From positions 4,596,620 to 4,660,619 of the forward strand of contig NZ_CP013233.1 of the NCBI RefSeq assembly GCF_001584165.1: DNA of 64,000 nucleotides, read 5' to 3'. Under the pieces are notes generated by a model. That model searched no databases, was not told where the DNA came from, and saw only the letters and a list, made by a program, of their open reading frames with translations. Below, one piece after another: positions 17,318-26,729 of the stretch. A program made the translations under genes and the position numbers. Source of the DNA: Collimonas arenae (GTDB lineage: Bacteria; Pseudomonadota; Gammaproteobacteria; Burkholderiales; Burkholderiaceae_D). The stretch's first letter is position 1; each line of letters opens with the position of its first letter.

Positions 17318-17760
17318 AAAATGCACACTTAGTCAGCCAAACTTTCTTAGCGTATGTCACTACGCCTGAAGGGGGCAGATTGTACAACGGTTTTTTTAAA
17401 TAAGCTAGCGCTTCGTCAAATTTTGTTTCGAAAAGTTTTTCGAAGCAGTGTATTTCGATGCGCCGGCCTGTTGATCCGCTCTTGCAACAAGCGCTCATCA
17501 ACCCGGCAGAATTATATACAAAACCGCCGGTAAAAGACGATTAAAGAAGGATTAATTGCATATTTCCATTCAGCAATCGGAAATTCCCATCATTGTCATG
17601 ACAGATTCTGAAAGCCGAATTGAACCTCAAGTAATTTTCTGCATCTCAAAACCCGCCCGCACAAAACCAAGGCGGGCGATTGATTTTTGCAACGACGCTT
17701 GCCACACTGGGCACAGGCCACCACGATACCGGTAATGCCACGCCACGTTCGGAGACTGCA
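17318..17760. other. 443-bp gap upstream of tRNA-Val and the TonB-like lipoprotein gene
   Basis: Divergent intergenic region. It includes a palindrome TTTCGAAAA/TTTTTCGAAG (about 17427-17445) and an AT-rich section around 17510-17580, where promoters for the tRNA pair and for the lipoprotein gene would lie. No convincing gene is present; short open frames here lack ribosome sites or family resemblance. Confidence 0.5.
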
Positions 17761-18231
17761 ATGAATGCCAAGACCAGGATGGGACTGTACTGCGCAACAG
17801 CGGTACTGATGAGTGGCTGCTCCGGCCTGCTGCCGGGAACCCGGCCGCCAATCGCCACCACCACGCCGGACGCTACCTCAACCGCCTCCACACTGGACGA
17901 CTACAAACGTGCGCTGGCGCAGCGCATCGTAGCGGTCAACTCGACCGCGGTTTATGTCGGACGGCCGCAAGCGCTGCTGCGAGCGGTAATCGTGGTCAAA
18001 TATTATGTCGACGCCGATGGCAAATTGCTGCGCACCGAAATCATCCGCACCAACAAGGACCGCCGGGCGGAAACCAGCGCACTGACCGCCTTGCGTCGCG
18101 CAGCGCCCTTCCCCAAACCCGAAAGCAAATTCCTGCGGCGCGGCGAAGTCGAAATCGCCGAAAGCTGGCTGTTCAATGACGACGGCCGTTTCCAGTTACG
18201 TTCGATCGCCGAACAGCAGATGGACGAATAG
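17761..18231 (+). CDS. lipoprotein with TonB C-terminal-like domain
   Basis: A 156-residue predicted lipoprotein. The signal peptide ends in the lipobox LMSGC (Cys20), followed by a Thr/Pro/Ala linker (25-45) and a TonB-C-like module at about 70-150 (VVKYYVDADGKLLRTEIIRTNKD, then ALTALRRAAPFPKP), the strand-helix-strand pattern of energy-transducing TonB proteins. Here it lacks a TonB transmembrane anchor and probably sits in the periplasm or at a membrane leaflet. I chose ATG 17761 because it starts a proper signal peptide; the open frame extends 27 codons upstream without one. Its partner is unknown. Confidence 0.75.
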   Translation: MNAKTRMGLYCATAVLMSGCSGLLPGTRPPIATTTPDATSTASTLDDYKRALAQRIVAVNSTAVYVGRPQALLRAVIVVKYYVDADGKLLRTEIIRTNKDRRAETSALTALRRAAPFPKPESKFLRRGEVEIAESWLFNDDGRFQLRSIAEQQMDE

Positions 18232-18410
18232 GACAGCGCGGCTGTTGCCGGGCGTCACGACCTGCCTGACTTGCTTCCGCCGCGCTTCTCGCCTACCATC
18301 GGTCTACCAGCCGCAACGCCAGGAATGCCACCGTGTGACAACCCGTCACGCAGCGTTCGCACTTGCCACTTGCATTACTCCCACCTTTTTTCTGATGAGA
18401 TCACAAAACA

Positions 18411-18821
18411 ATGGATATCAAGCCGCCAATCACCATCTCCAGCTTTGACCTTGAACGGATTGAACAATTGCTGGAATCGGCCGCCTATCGCAACCTGCCG
18501 GGCCTTGATGCCCTGCAAGAGGAATTGCACCGCGCTACGGTGGTCGATCCGGAACAAATCCCGCCAGGCGTGATTACGATGAATTCCGCAGTACGCTTCG
18601 TCGACGACACGACCCACACCGAATACGGCCTGACGCTGGCTTACCCAAGCCCGTCAAACCCGCCCGATGCCGTGTCGATCCTGGCGCCGGTCGGCAGCGC
18701 CTTGCTGGGCCTGTCGGTAGGTCAGTCGATTTCCTGGCAAGGGCCGGGCGGCCGTCCCTTGCAACTGCGGATACTGGAAGTCACCTACCAGCCGGAAGCC
18801 AACGGCGAATTCCACCTTTAA
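18411..18821 (+). CDS. rnk: regulator of nucleoside diphosphate kinase, GreA/GreB-type
   Basis: A 136-residue cytoplasmic protein of the Rnk family, with a short N-terminal coiled region (FDLERIEQLLESAAYRNLPGLDALQEELHRATVV, 12-45) and a C-terminal GreA/B FKBP-like domain (about 50-130) containing MNSAVRFVDDTTHTEYGLTLAYP and ILAPVGSALLGLSVGQSISW. Rnk binds RNA polymerase and influences NDP kinase and alginate production in Pseudomonas. Length matches (about 136). Start ATG at 18411. The gene appears monocistronic. Confidence 0.9.
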   Translation: MDIKPPITISSFDLERIEQLLESAAYRNLPGLDALQEELHRATVVDPEQIPPGVITMNSAVRFVDDTTHTEYGLTLAYPSPSNPPDAVSILAPVGSALLGLSVGQSISWQGPGGRPLQLRILEVTYQPEANGEFHL

Positions 18822-18961
18822 CAGGAGGCAGGCGACAACTCGCTCCAGCGGGCAGAATCGTTGTCGCCACTTCCCCTATTCCACCAGCCAGGTATCAGCG
18901 CGATTTGCCGGCCAGCGGCCGGATACCGACGCCGATACGCACTACATCCAGACAGGTCACC

Positions 18962-19471
18962 ATGTTAAGCGCAGATTATCAACGCCCTTCCAAGCTTTAC
19001 CGATATTCGGAACGGCAATGGCTGGAACGCTCCCTTACGCTCGGAGAATTTCGTTTGCGCCCGCCGGCAGAAAGCCTGCAGATCGGCAATCTGCATCATT
19101 CGCGCAGCACCGGCGTGCGGCCGATGCCGCAGTTGCTGACCCTGAGCATGAGCAGCAGCGACGATGCCGCCCTGTTTTCCACATTTGCGCCGGCAGATTG
19201 CTGTCTGGTGATTCACGACACCGAGCAATTCGGCGAACTGATCCATCGCGCCGCACAGCGAATCCTGCCGAACTGGGCCGGCATCGACGCCGCCGTGAGC
19301 TATGGCCAGAAAAGTCCTCTGGGAACGGCGTTCACCAAGGGCAAACCCGAAGCTTCCCAACGCGAATGGCTGTTCGCCTGGCGCCCGGCGCAACCAACGA
19401 TTGCGCTGCGGCCGATCGTTCTGCAGATAGGTAACATTGAAAAGATTGCCGAACTACGTGACAAGAAGTAG
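18962..19471 (+). CDS. hypothetical soluble protein
   Basis: A 169-residue protein without signal peptide or membrane segment. I do not recognise its family. It has a central hydrophobic strand region (residues 78-92, FAPADCCLVIHDTEQ) and several basic N-terminal residues (YQRPSKLYRYSERQW). The ATG at 18962 follows CAGGTCACC; no strong Shine-Dalgarno sequence is visible. Codon use looks normal for the window. It lies alone between rnk and the YqjD-like cluster. Confidence 0.6.
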   Translation: MLSADYQRPSKLYRYSERQWLERSLTLGEFRLRPPAESLQIGNLHHSRSTGVRPMPQLLTLSMSSSDDAALFSTFAPADCCLVIHDTEQFGELIHRAAQRILPNWAGIDAAVSYGQKSPLGTAFTKGKPEASQREWLFAWRPAQPTIALRPIVLQIGNIEKIAELRDKK

Positions 19472-19698
19472 TACATTATTGCAATATTATTGCTCACCTT
19501 CACTGACGCAGATAAAGAGCTGTCCCATATCGCAGTGCGATTGGGCAGCGCCTCACTGGTAATCAGCCTTTTATTAGCAGATAAACATGAGAGCCTGTAT
19601 CATCGCCGACATGGCCTTGCCGACATCAGCAATCGCTTCTGCGGAAACCGCACAAACGATCCGCGCTATTTGAACATGACGAATTAAGGAGTCCCACG

Positions 19699-20001
19699 AT
19701 GTATCGATCCACTCTGAAAACCACCCGCAGCGACGTCCGTAGCCTGGTGAAGGATGCCCAGGAATTATTCCTCGAAGCAGCTGCGACAACTGGCGAGAAA
19801 GCCGAAGACCTGCGTGAAAAAGGTTTGGAACTACTGGACGCGGCAATGTCCAAGGCACAGGACGTGCAAGCTGCAGCAATCGAAACCAGCAAGGAAATTG
19901 CGGCAACCACAGATGAGTACGTGCAGGAAAACCCATGGCGCGCAATTGCCATTTCGGCCGGCATCGGCTTGCTGGTCGGCCTGGTCATCTCCCGTAAATA
20001 A
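19699..20001 (+). CDS. DUF883 family protein (ElaB/YqjD-like)
   Basis: A 100-residue tail-anchored inner-membrane protein. A long amphipathic helix (about 8-75) is followed by ENPWRAIAISAGIGLLVGLVIS (77-98), the C-terminal transmembrane anchor typical of ElaB/YqjD/YgaM. In E. coli YqjD binds stationary-phase ribosomes through its N-terminal part. ATG 19699 is preceded by AAGGAG. It is the first gene of a yqjDEK-like trio with short gaps (24 and 14 bp). Confidence 0.88.
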   Translation: MYRSTLKTTRSDVRSLVKDAQELFLEAAATTGEKAEDLREKGLELLDAAMSKAQDVQAAAIETSKEIAATTDEYVQENPWRAIAISAGIGLLVGLVISRK

Positions 20002-20025
20002 TCGCAACATAACCTTCAGGCGCGC

Positions 20026-20412
20026 ATGAACCCACAACAACCCAAGCAAGGCAGTCCGGGTCTGGTGTCCGGCCTGGTTGGCACCGCCAAGAACATGTTT
20101 GCGCTGGTGATCAGCCGCATTGAACTGGCCGCATTGGAATTCTCCGAAATCGGCACCCATCTGCTCAGGCTGATGTTTGCCAGCGCACTCAGCATTGTCG
20201 CGCTCTGGTTTGCACTGGCATTCTGGTGCGCTCTGGTGGTGGTGTTGGCCTGGGATGCGCTGGGATGGAAGATCCTGCTGATCCTGGCGGCGCTGTTCAC
20301 GATCCTGGCAGTCGGTTGCGCTTTATATGTACGCAGCGTGCTGCGTCAGGGCCGCCTCGGCCTGCCTGTCACCATGGCCGAACTGCGCAAAGATCGCGAC
20401 GCCATACTTTGA
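20026..20412 (+). CDS. phage holin family / YqjE-like membrane protein
   Basis: A 128-residue inner-membrane protein with two hydrophobic segments (about 48-75 and 82-103), matching the holin superfamily III / YqjE group. Despite the name there is no phage context. The gene follows the DUF883 gene by 24 bp, as yqjE follows yqjD in E. coli, and probably acts with it in envelope stress or stationary phase. ATG 20026. Confidence 0.85.
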   Translation: MNPQQPKQGSPGLVSGLVGTAKNMFALVISRIELAALEFSEIGTHLLRLMFASALSIVALWFALAFWCALVVVLAWDALGWKILLILAALFTILAVGCALYVRSVLRQGRLGLPVTMAELRKDRDAIL

Positions 20413-20426
20413 GCGGAGAACCTCAC

Positions 20427-20804
20427 ATGCATCGACACCCGCAACAGGACGGTCATCTTTCGACCGCCGAACGCAAGCAGAAACTGCTCCAGGAAGGTGC
20501 CGAATTTCGCGCCGCAATGGTGAGCTCGCGCGACGTCGTCCGCACCAGCCTGCACAGTCGCTCGCTACTGGCCAACCTGTTTGGACGCATCACCGGCGCA
20601 GCCTCATCGGTCTTCGGCAAGCCAGGCAATATCAAAACCGCCAATCTGCCGGCCCTGTTGCCACTGCTGCTCTCCAGCGCATCCTGGATCGCCAGGCGCG
20701 GCACCCGAAAACCATTGCTTGTCGGCGGTGCCGCCCTGGCCGCGATCGGCGCCGCCGTTTATCTCAGCAGTAGAAGTAGCAAGGCAACAAAAGATAGTGA
20801 ATAG
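20427..20804 (+). CDS. YqjK-like small membrane protein
   Basis: A 125-residue protein in the position of yqjK. A charged N-terminal helix with RKQKLLQEGAEFRAAM (17-32) is followed by two weak hydrophobic stretches (about 77-88 and 95-114). ATG 20427 has GGAGAA ten bases upstream and starts 14 bp after the yqjE-like stop. The family is poorly characterised; the call rests on position and general character. Confidence 0.65.
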   Translation: MHRHPQQDGHLSTAERKQKLLQEGAEFRAAMVSSRDVVRTSLHSRSLLANLFGRITGAASSVFGKPGNIKTANLPALLPLLLSSASWIARRGTRKPLLVGGAALAAIGAAVYLSSRSSKATKDSE

Positions 20805-20874
20805 CTGTAATCCCCAGCGAGGGAAAAGGTATTTTTCTGATGCTGTCTCATACCAAGATTTGAAAGGAAAGACC

Positions 20875-21540
20875 ATGAATAAATTCAAGATTGGCGCCCT
20901 GGTGTTGGCCGTTACCATGGCAACCGCAGGTTGCGCCGACATGTCGGAGACACAAAAAGGCACGGCGATGGGCGCCGGCGCAGGAGCTGTGCTGGGCGGC
21001 CTGGTCGGCGGCATCGCAGGTCCGGGCGGCGCCAAGCGGACAGCTATCGGCGCCGGCATAGGCGCTGCTATCGGCGCGGTTGGCGGCAATATCTGGGGCC
21101 AGCGCCAGCAAGAACAGAAACTGGCAATGGAACGGGCAACGGCAGGTACTAACGTCCAGGTCACCCAGACTGCCGACAACCGGCTGAAGGTAAACGTACC
21201 GGCCGATACCGGCTTTGCTACCGGACGTGCCGACCTCAATCCGGCCTTGCGCCCGATCCTGGACCAGCTGGCGACATCGCTGGTGCAAAGCCCGACGTCC
21301 CTGGTGGAAGTCTATGGCCATACGGATAATACCGGCACAGATGCGATCAACGGCCCACTGTCACGCCAGCGCGCACAGAATGTCGCCAGCTACCTGACCA
21401 GCCGCGGCGTTGCGCCGAATCGCATCACTACGGATGGCCTCGGCTCGACCCAGCCTCTGGTCGCCAATGATACGGTGGCCAACCGTGCGATCAACCGTCG
21501 CGTTGAATTGTTTGTCCGCGAACCGGCTCCTGCTCAGTAA
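20875..21540 (+). CDS. OmpA family lipoprotein (YiaD-like)
   Basis: A 221-residue outer-membrane lipoprotein. The signal peptide ends with the lipobox ATAGC (Cys20). Residues about 30-75 form a glycine-zipper region (GAGAGAVLGGLVGGIAG and GAGIGAAIGAVGGNIWG), and residues about 105-215 an OmpA peptidoglycan-binding domain with VYGHTDNTG and LSRQRAQNVASYLTSRGV and terminal NRAINRRVEL. Such proteins tie the outer membrane to the cell wall. ATG 20875 has AAAGGAAAG upstream. It follows the YqjK-like gene by 70 bp and ends before a strong terminator. Confidence 0.93.
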   Translation: MNKFKIGALVLAVTMATAGCADMSETQKGTAMGAGAGAVLGGLVGGIAGPGGAKRTAIGAGIGAAIGAVGGNIWGQRQQEQKLAMERATAGTNVQVTQTADNRLKVNVPADTGFATGRADLNPALRPILDQLATSLVQSPTSLVEVYGHTDNTGTDAINGPLSRQRAQNVASYLTSRGVAPNRITTDGLGSTQPLVANDTVANRAINRRVELFVREPAPAQ

Positions 21541-21582
21541 GGCCAGCCTCAAGCCTATTGATCGCTGTCCCGAAGTCTTGGG

Positions 21583-21621
21583 CAAAAAAAAGCCAGTCAA
21601 TAACTTGACTGGCTTTTTTAC
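21583..21621. terminator. bidirectional rho-independent terminator
   Basis: AGCCAGTCAA (21591-21600) pairs with TTGACTGGCT (21605-21614) across a four-base loop, with an A run on the left and a T run on the right. It serves both the OmpA lipoprotein gene and the convergent cytochrome c gene. Confidence 0.93.
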
Positions 21622-21639
21622 GACCGCGGCTACACTGCA

Positions 21640-22242
21640 TTATTTTGCGGCAGGCCCCGAAGCTGCGCTAGCGGCAGCAGAAGCGGCGGCGCTTGCTGAA
21701 GCATCAGCGGCAGCCGCCGGTGCAGCCGGAGCCGGCACTTCAGGTTCCTTGAATTTGCCGCCGGATTGATTGGCCATGTAGACCACCGCGCGCGCGACTT
21801 CGATATCGTCCAGATCGGGATTGCCGCCCTTGGCCGGCATTGCCCGCAAGCCGTGCAGCGCATAACCAACAACCTTGTCGTAGCCATCAGCCAAACGCGG
21901 CCCCCAGGCGGCGGCGTCGCCAACCTTAGGCGCACCAGCAACACCGGCAGCATGGCAGGCGGAGCAAGTCGACTTGAAAACTTCTTCGCCCGACAGCAAT
22001 TGCTTCGGTGCGTTGACATCCTTGAAGGTGAAGCCGATATCGGCCACCGGTTTGATACGGGTATCGATCGCTTCCGCCGTCTGCCCCTCTGAGCCAGCGC
22101 CGACCTTCTTGCCGTTGGTGACGTACTGCACCAGCAAGACGATACAAATGATGGGAACCAGAAAGCCTGCCGCTACGGCAGCGATCAGTTGCTTTGGCGT
22201 CTTGATTGCGGATTGATGTTCTTCGTTATGTGCGTCGCTCAT
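21640..22242 (-). CDS. class I c-type cytochrome, membrane anchored (cytochrome c5-like)
   Basis: A 200-residue periplasmic electron carrier. Residues about 19-42 form an uncleaved membrane anchor. The haem motif CSACH lies near residues 93-97 (TCSACHAAGVAGAPKVGD), and the axial methionine is in GLRAMPAKGG. The C-terminal 40 residues are an Ala/Pro/Ser-rich tail (APAAPAAAADASASAAASAA) unusual for a cytochrome and probably a flexible extension. The ATG at 22242 starts a typical soluble N-terminus before the anchor. It probably passes electrons toward a terminal oxidase. Confidence 0.9.
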   Translation of the reverse strand: MSDAHNEEHQSAIKTPKQLIAAVAAGFLVPIICIVLLVQYVTNGKKVGAGSEGQTAEAIDTRIKPVADIGFTFKDVNAPKQLLSGEEVFKSTCSACHAAGVAGAPKVGDAAAWGPRLADGYDKVVGYALHGLRAMPAKGGNPDLDDIEVARAVVYMANQSGGKFKEPEVPAPAAPAAAADASASAAASAAASAASGPAAK

Positions 22243-22446
22243 GATTTCCCCAGTGCAATTTTCAAAACCGAAAAGCCGGACCATCCGCACAAAAAACCGT
22301 TCAAACCGCCAGAACAGCGCACGATCCCTCGCCAAACCCTTGATTATAGTCGCAATAATTACCTTTTGGAACGGGAAACCTTTGCTTTGCATGGACGCGC
22401 ACGCAGAAAAACGGTATCCTTCATGCCTCTTCTCAGTTCCTCATAC

Positions 22447-22522
22447 GCGGCTGTAGCTCAGTGGATAGAGTATTGGCCTCCGAAGCCAAGGGTCGCTGGT
22501 TCGATTCCAGCCAGCCGCACCA
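22447..22522 (+). tRNA. tRNA-Arg (CCG)
   Basis: A 76-base cloverleaf with acceptor GCGGCTG/CAGCCGC, encoded CCA, D arm GCTCAGTGGATAGAGT, T arm TGGTTCGATTCCA, and anticodon loop CCTCCGAAG giving CCG for arginine. It stands alone. Confidence 0.95.
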
Positions 22523-22675
22523 GTAAAATCAAAGCTCTTTGCTTGCCATCACATTTCTAGCCCAGCACCTTGCTTGTTGCCAAAAATTGCGGAAATTATA
22601 TTTTTCGATACGGCGTTGCGACGCTTGATGGACATCAAATCACTGTTGTCTCTTGCAATAATGAATTACTCGACG

Positions 22676-24150
22676 TCAAACAATTGACGCCCAAAGATGC
22701 TGCGCAGCGTAGGCGCGCCAAGGCCGCCAAGCCTCTGCCCGTTCAGTCAACTGCCTTGCATTGGGTCTGTCACCTTCATGCTGCGCTATCGCCTGCATCA
22801 GGCCAACATCGCCGGCCGGAAATGCGTCGGTTTCGCGCAATTGGCGAATCGCAATGTATTGCGCGGTCCAATCCCCGATTCCCGGCAACTCACGCAATGT
22901 GAGGACTGCTTCCTCGAGACTGGCGCGCGTATCAAACAAGCGTGGATTTGCCACCAGTGCCGCCGCCACGCCGGACAGCGTTGCGGCCCGGGTTCTAGGC
23001 ATTCCCAGCGTTGCCAGATCGGCTGCGGCCACGCGTTCCGCCTGCGGAAAGACATGCGTCAACCCGGGCCGGTCAACGGCAATCTCGTGTAGCGGTTCGC
23101 CATATTGCTGCACCAGCTTCCCTGCCAGCTTGACTGCGGCAGTCACCGTGATCTGCTGGCCCAGGACTGCCCGCATCGCCAGTTCAAAGCCATCCCAGGC
23201 GCCCGGCACGCGCAACCCCGGGCGAGCTGCCGTCAATGTCGACATTAACGGATCTTCCGCCAACTGGCGATTGATGATTTCAGGATCCGCAGCCAGATCG
23301 AACACCCGGCGCAATCGGGCGATGATTGCCGGGAGCGCGGCCAGCCGCGGAAAACGGATCGTCACTTCTAGGGCATGCCCCGCCCCCGGTCGAACCGCTA
23401 TCGTGCCATGCGTGCCGTCAAGGCTGATACTGCGGTAATAACAATCATCGGCAACCCATTCCAGGCCGGCAATCGCGCGCGCCTGTAAAAAACCTAGCAT
23501 TGCGGGCCAGTCGTAAGGTGGACGGTAACGCAGCAAGAGCGTGATCTCTCCCTGCGGGCCGGCCGATTGCTCTGGCTTGGCCCATGTCGCAATGCACTTG
23601 GCGGTCGCTGATAAAGCGCCTGGAATACCTCATTGAAACGACGAACGCTGCCGAAACCAGCCGCGAACGCGATCTCGGTGAACGGCAAACGCGTTTCGTG
23701 AATAAGCTGTTTCGCCAGCAGCACGCGGCGTGTCTGTGCCACTGCAATCGGCGAGGCTCCTACATGCTGTACAAACAGGCGACGCAGTTGCCGCTCGCCG
23801 ATACCCAAACGCGCCACCAAGGCATCCATTCCGGCTTCATCCAATGCACCCATTTCAATCAGAGCGAGTGCGCGCGACACCGTATTGGATACGCCCGTGT
23901 TGGAAACACCACGCCAGGCGCCTGAATCGGGCGCGGCTTCAGGACGACAGCGCAGGCATGGCCGAAAGCCGCTCTCCTGAGCTGCGGCCGCAGAAGGAAA
24001 GAACATCACGTTTTCCGACTTGGCGGTACGTGCCGGGCAGATCGGGCGGCAATAGATCCTGGTGGTTTTGACGGCGATGAAAAAGCGGCCGTCAAAGCGC
24101 GCATCGCGGCTGGCCAGCGCCCGGTAGCATATATCGTGATCGAGTTCCAT
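22676..24150 (-). pseudogene. alkA: Ada-AlkA fusion: DNA methyl-phosphotriester sensor / 3-methyladenine glycosylase II, broken by one missing base
   Basis: Adaptive-response DNA repair protein. From ATG 24150: a zinc-binding Ada N-terminal domain with the four cysteines of RIYCRPICPA and FRPCLRC, an AraC-type HTH (about 85-190, RALALIEMGALDEAGMDALVARLGIGERQLRRLF), then after the frame break an AlkA domain with the helix-hairpin-helix LPGIGDWTAQYIAIR and the catalytic Asp in FPAGDVGL. The first frame runs out in junk after RPARRE. Restoring one base in the CCC at 23550-23552 (GGG on the coding strand) gives RPARRGEITLLLRYRPPYDW, the expected link, and a 491-residue fusion of normal length. 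The gene is likely intact in the organism. Confidence 0.88.
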
Positions 24151-24308
24151 ACGGCATGATCGCGCCGATGTTTTGTACTGTCTAGCGGTTTTCGGACATA
24201 GCCATGACACCCAGGATGTCTCGATGGCCACGTCCGAAAAGCGCCAGTTCGACACGTTTATGACGGGAATAATCTGCGTTGTTGATATTCCTCATTATGG
24301 AGAAACAC

Positions 24309-25154
24309 ATGCAACCCCGCTTCGACCTCGCCCAGCAATTCCGCCACCTCAATTTGCAAGGCAATTTCCTGCTCGCCAACGCCTGGGATATCGCCGGCGC
24401 TCGTATTTTTGAGGAAACCGGCTTCGCCGCCATCGGCACCACCAGCGGTGGGATAGCCTATTCGCATGGCTACTGCGATGCTGAATTGATCGACCGCGAC
24501 GATATGTTGCGTCATATCGCGGCAATTGCCGGTGCAGTGAATGTTCCGGTAACTGCCGATATAGAAGCTGGTTACGGCGCATCCGCGCCGGCAGTGGCTG
24601 ATACGATCCTGCGTGTGATTGAAGCGGGTGCGGTCGGCATCAACATCGAAGACAATAGCCACGGTACGATGCCTTCGCCCCTATTCGATATCCCAGAACA
24701 ATCCGCCCGCATCCGCGCCGCTCGCGAAGCAGCGGATCAAGCCGACTTGCCACTATGGATCAATGCCCGCATCGATACTTACCTGCTGGGCCTGGGCGAT
24801 GAAACCGAAAGCCGATTGGCAATGACCGTGGCACGCGCCAACGCTTACCTGGCGGCCGGTGCCGACATGGTATTTGTTCCCGCGCTAACCGATATCTCAC
24901 TCGTCAAACGACTGCGTGCCCTCCTGCATGGCCCACTCAACCTGATGGCCATGCCGGGCGCACCCTCTGCAGCAGAACTGTTCGCCGCAGGGGCCAACCG
25001 TGTCAGCTTGGGCGTATGCCCAATGCTAGCCGCAATGGGCACGATCCGCGAGATCGCCATCGAAGCCCGCAGCCGTGGGACCTGGCAGACCATGCAGCGT
25101 AGTTTCTATGGTTTTGCCGAAGCAGAAGCGCTGTTTTCGGCTCGTGGCAACTAA
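24309..25154 (+). CDS. isocitrate lyase / PEP mutase superfamily enzyme
   Basis: A 281-residue TIM-barrel enzyme of the isocitrate lyase/phosphoenolpyruvate phosphomutase superfamily (carboxyvinyl-carboxyphosphonate phosphorylmutase-like). Motifs seen are ANAWDIAGARIFEETGF, VTADIEAGYG (metal-binding Asp/Glu) and GINIEDNSHG. The group includes methylisocitrate lyases and oxaloacetate hydrolases; the Cys-containing loop of isocitrate lyase (KKCGH) is absent, so lyase action on isocitrate is unlikely. I chose ATG 24309 over the upstream ATG 24297, because GGAG at 24299-24302 is correctly spaced for the former. It is divergent from the Ada-AlkA gene. Confidence 0.85.
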   Translation: MQPRFDLAQQFRHLNLQGNFLLANAWDIAGARIFEETGFAAIGTTSGGIAYSHGYCDAELIDRDDMLRHIAAIAGAVNVPVTADIEAGYGASAPAVADTILRVIEAGAVGINIEDNSHGTMPSPLFDIPEQSARIRAAREAADQADLPLWINARIDTYLLGLGDETESRLAMTVARANAYLAAGADMVFVPALTDISLVKRLRALLHGPLNLMAMPGAPSAAELFAAGANRVSLGVCPMLAAMGTIREIAIEARSRGTWQTMQRSFYGFAEAEALFSARGN

Positions 25155-25272
25155 TCAATCGGGGGCTATGACCAGCCAACAATGCAAAGCGTGTCGCCGG
25201 AGGCCGTGGCGCCTGCAGGGTTGCTGTTTGGAGGGAATGCTGCGCGAGGAGGTTGCGCGCAGCGAATTGACA

Positions 25273-25647
25273 TTATTTGTTGCTGCTCGCAGCGCCATTG
25301 AGCGCAGACCACAACCTTGGGCCGCCGTCGCCGTAGCGATCGTCGAAACGCTTCAGTAATGCTTCGCGTACCGGATCGGACAAGCTTGGATATTTATCGC
25401 CTTGCTCGATGGCGGCGTATTCTTCGCCAGCCTTGGCGAGGTCTGCGGGGATATGGAAATTGCCGATAAAGTCCTGCTGCCACTGCTCGGTGACCTTAGC
25501 GACGAGCGCCACACGCGCAGCGTGATTCAGGACACTGAACTCGTCGACGCCAGCGGTGATGCGTTGCACCGTCTCAGTCAATCCCTCCTCTGTCAACGGG
25601 GCCTTGGTGAACTCTTTAACGGCATGTGAGCCACTCGTCTTACTCAT
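25273..25647 (-). CDS. hypothetical soluble acidic protein
   Basis: A 124-residue cytoplasmic protein with no signal or membrane segment that I do not recognise. The middle (residues 24-60) looks helical with ETVQRITAGVDEFSVLNHAARVALVAKV, and the C-terminal half is charged and Gly-rich. The ATG at 25647 has an excellent ribosome site (AGGAGAG six bases upstream), which supports real translation. Convergent with the PEP-mutase-like gene. Confidence 0.7.
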   Translation of the reverse strand: MSKTSGSHAVKEFTKAPLTEEGLTETVQRITAGVDEFSVLNHAARVALVAKVTEQWQQDFIGNFHIPADLAKAGEEYAAIEQGDKYPSLSDPVREALLKRFDDRYGDGGPRLWSALNGAASSNK

Positions 25648-25759
25648 GTCACTCTCCTCTGTAAAGTGGTGCGATGATGGACGGTCCGCTTGCGCGTCAT
25701 GTTTCTGTTGGAAGGCAAGCGGGTATTGCGTGAGTCGATTTAGTGCGGATCCAATGTAG

Positions 25760-26629
25760 TCAGGGTGTGGTGAAAAATCGCTGCTGCATTTCCTCCAGAC
25801 CCAGGGTGTGCAGTACTTCGTTCAAGCGCTCGGTCGGCCGTTTGCGAGGCAGGTCCCGATAACTGGCAATAATCAATTCATTTTTCATCGAATGCTCCCA
25901 GCCGACCAGTTCTGTGACGCTGACCTGATAGCCGTGTGCCTCCAGTTGCAGGCAACGCAGTACATTGGTGACCTGGCTGCCGAACTCACGCGTATGCAGC
26001 GGATGGCGCCAGATTTCAGTCAATGCTTCCTTGCCCAGCGATTTGCCCTTGTTCTTTTTCAATACCGAAGCCACTTCGGCTTGGCAGCATGGCACCAGTA
26101 CCATGAAGCGCGCCTGCTTCTTCAATCCAAATTCAATCGCGTCGTCCGTCGCGGTATTGCATGCGTGCAGCGCAGTGACAACATCGATCCTGGCCGGCAA
26201 TTGAGAGGATTCAATCGACTCTGCGACCGACAGATTGAGAAACGACATTCCCGGAAATCCCAGTCGTTGCGCCAGTTCCTGCGATTTCTTGACCAGTTCT
26301 TCCCGGGTTTCAATACCGAAAATGTGCGATTTGTCGTTGAGCGTCTTGAAAAACAGGTCATACAGGATGAATCCCAGGTACGACTTGCCGGCGCCATGGT
26401 CAACAAGTTGCACACTCGCATTATCGCGCTGGATTTCCTGCAACAAGGGCTCAATGAATTGATATAGATGATATACCTGCTTGAGCTTGCGACGGCTGTC
26501 CTGATTCAATTTCCCGTCGCGCGTCAGGATATGCAATTCCTTGAGCAGCTCGATCGACTGGCCGGGACGGATTTCGTGCTTGGACGACTGCTGGTTGGAG
26601 GAGTTGGACTCTTGCTTGATGCCGTTCAT
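25760..26629 (-). CDS. SAM-dependent methyltransferase (Methyltransf_32-like)
   Basis: A 289-residue class I methyltransferase. The SAM-binding motif I is LVDHGAGKSYLGFIL (near residues 71-85) and motif II follows at GIETREELV. The motif FMVLVPCCQAEV near residue 180 resembles the PCC signature of the Methyltransf_32 domain seen in METTL25/GSTCD relatives. The N-terminal 25 residues are low-complexity (Ser/Asn/Gln). The substrate is unknown. I chose ATG 26629 because longer versions add residues unlike the family. Confidence 0.8.
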   Translation of the reverse strand: MNGIKQESNSSNQQSSKHEIRPGQSIELLKELHILTRDGKLNQDSRRKLKQVYHLYQFIEPLLQEIQRDNASVQLVDHGAGKSYLGFILYDLFFKTLNDKSHIFGIETREELVKKSQELAQRLGFPGMSFLNLSVAESIESSQLPARIDVVTALHACNTATDDAIEFGLKKQARFMVLVPCCQAEVASVLKKNKGKSLGKEALTEIWRHPLHTREFGSQVTNVLRCLQLEAHGYQVSVTELVGWEHSMKNELIIASYRDLPRKRPTERLNEVLHTLGLEEMQQRFFTTP

Positions 26630-26729
26630 TGCGCTTGCTTTCTGATGACCGGACCAGCCGGTGATCTTCACAAGTATAACGGCTTCGCAGGCCAGCGGCC
26701 GCATTAACCGCCGACGAGTGTCCAAAATA

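Noticed and set aside
20026..20412. Holin annotation as a sign of prophage
   Set aside because: The gene sits in a yqjD-yqjE-like cluster. No phage structural, lysis or integrase gene is nearby.
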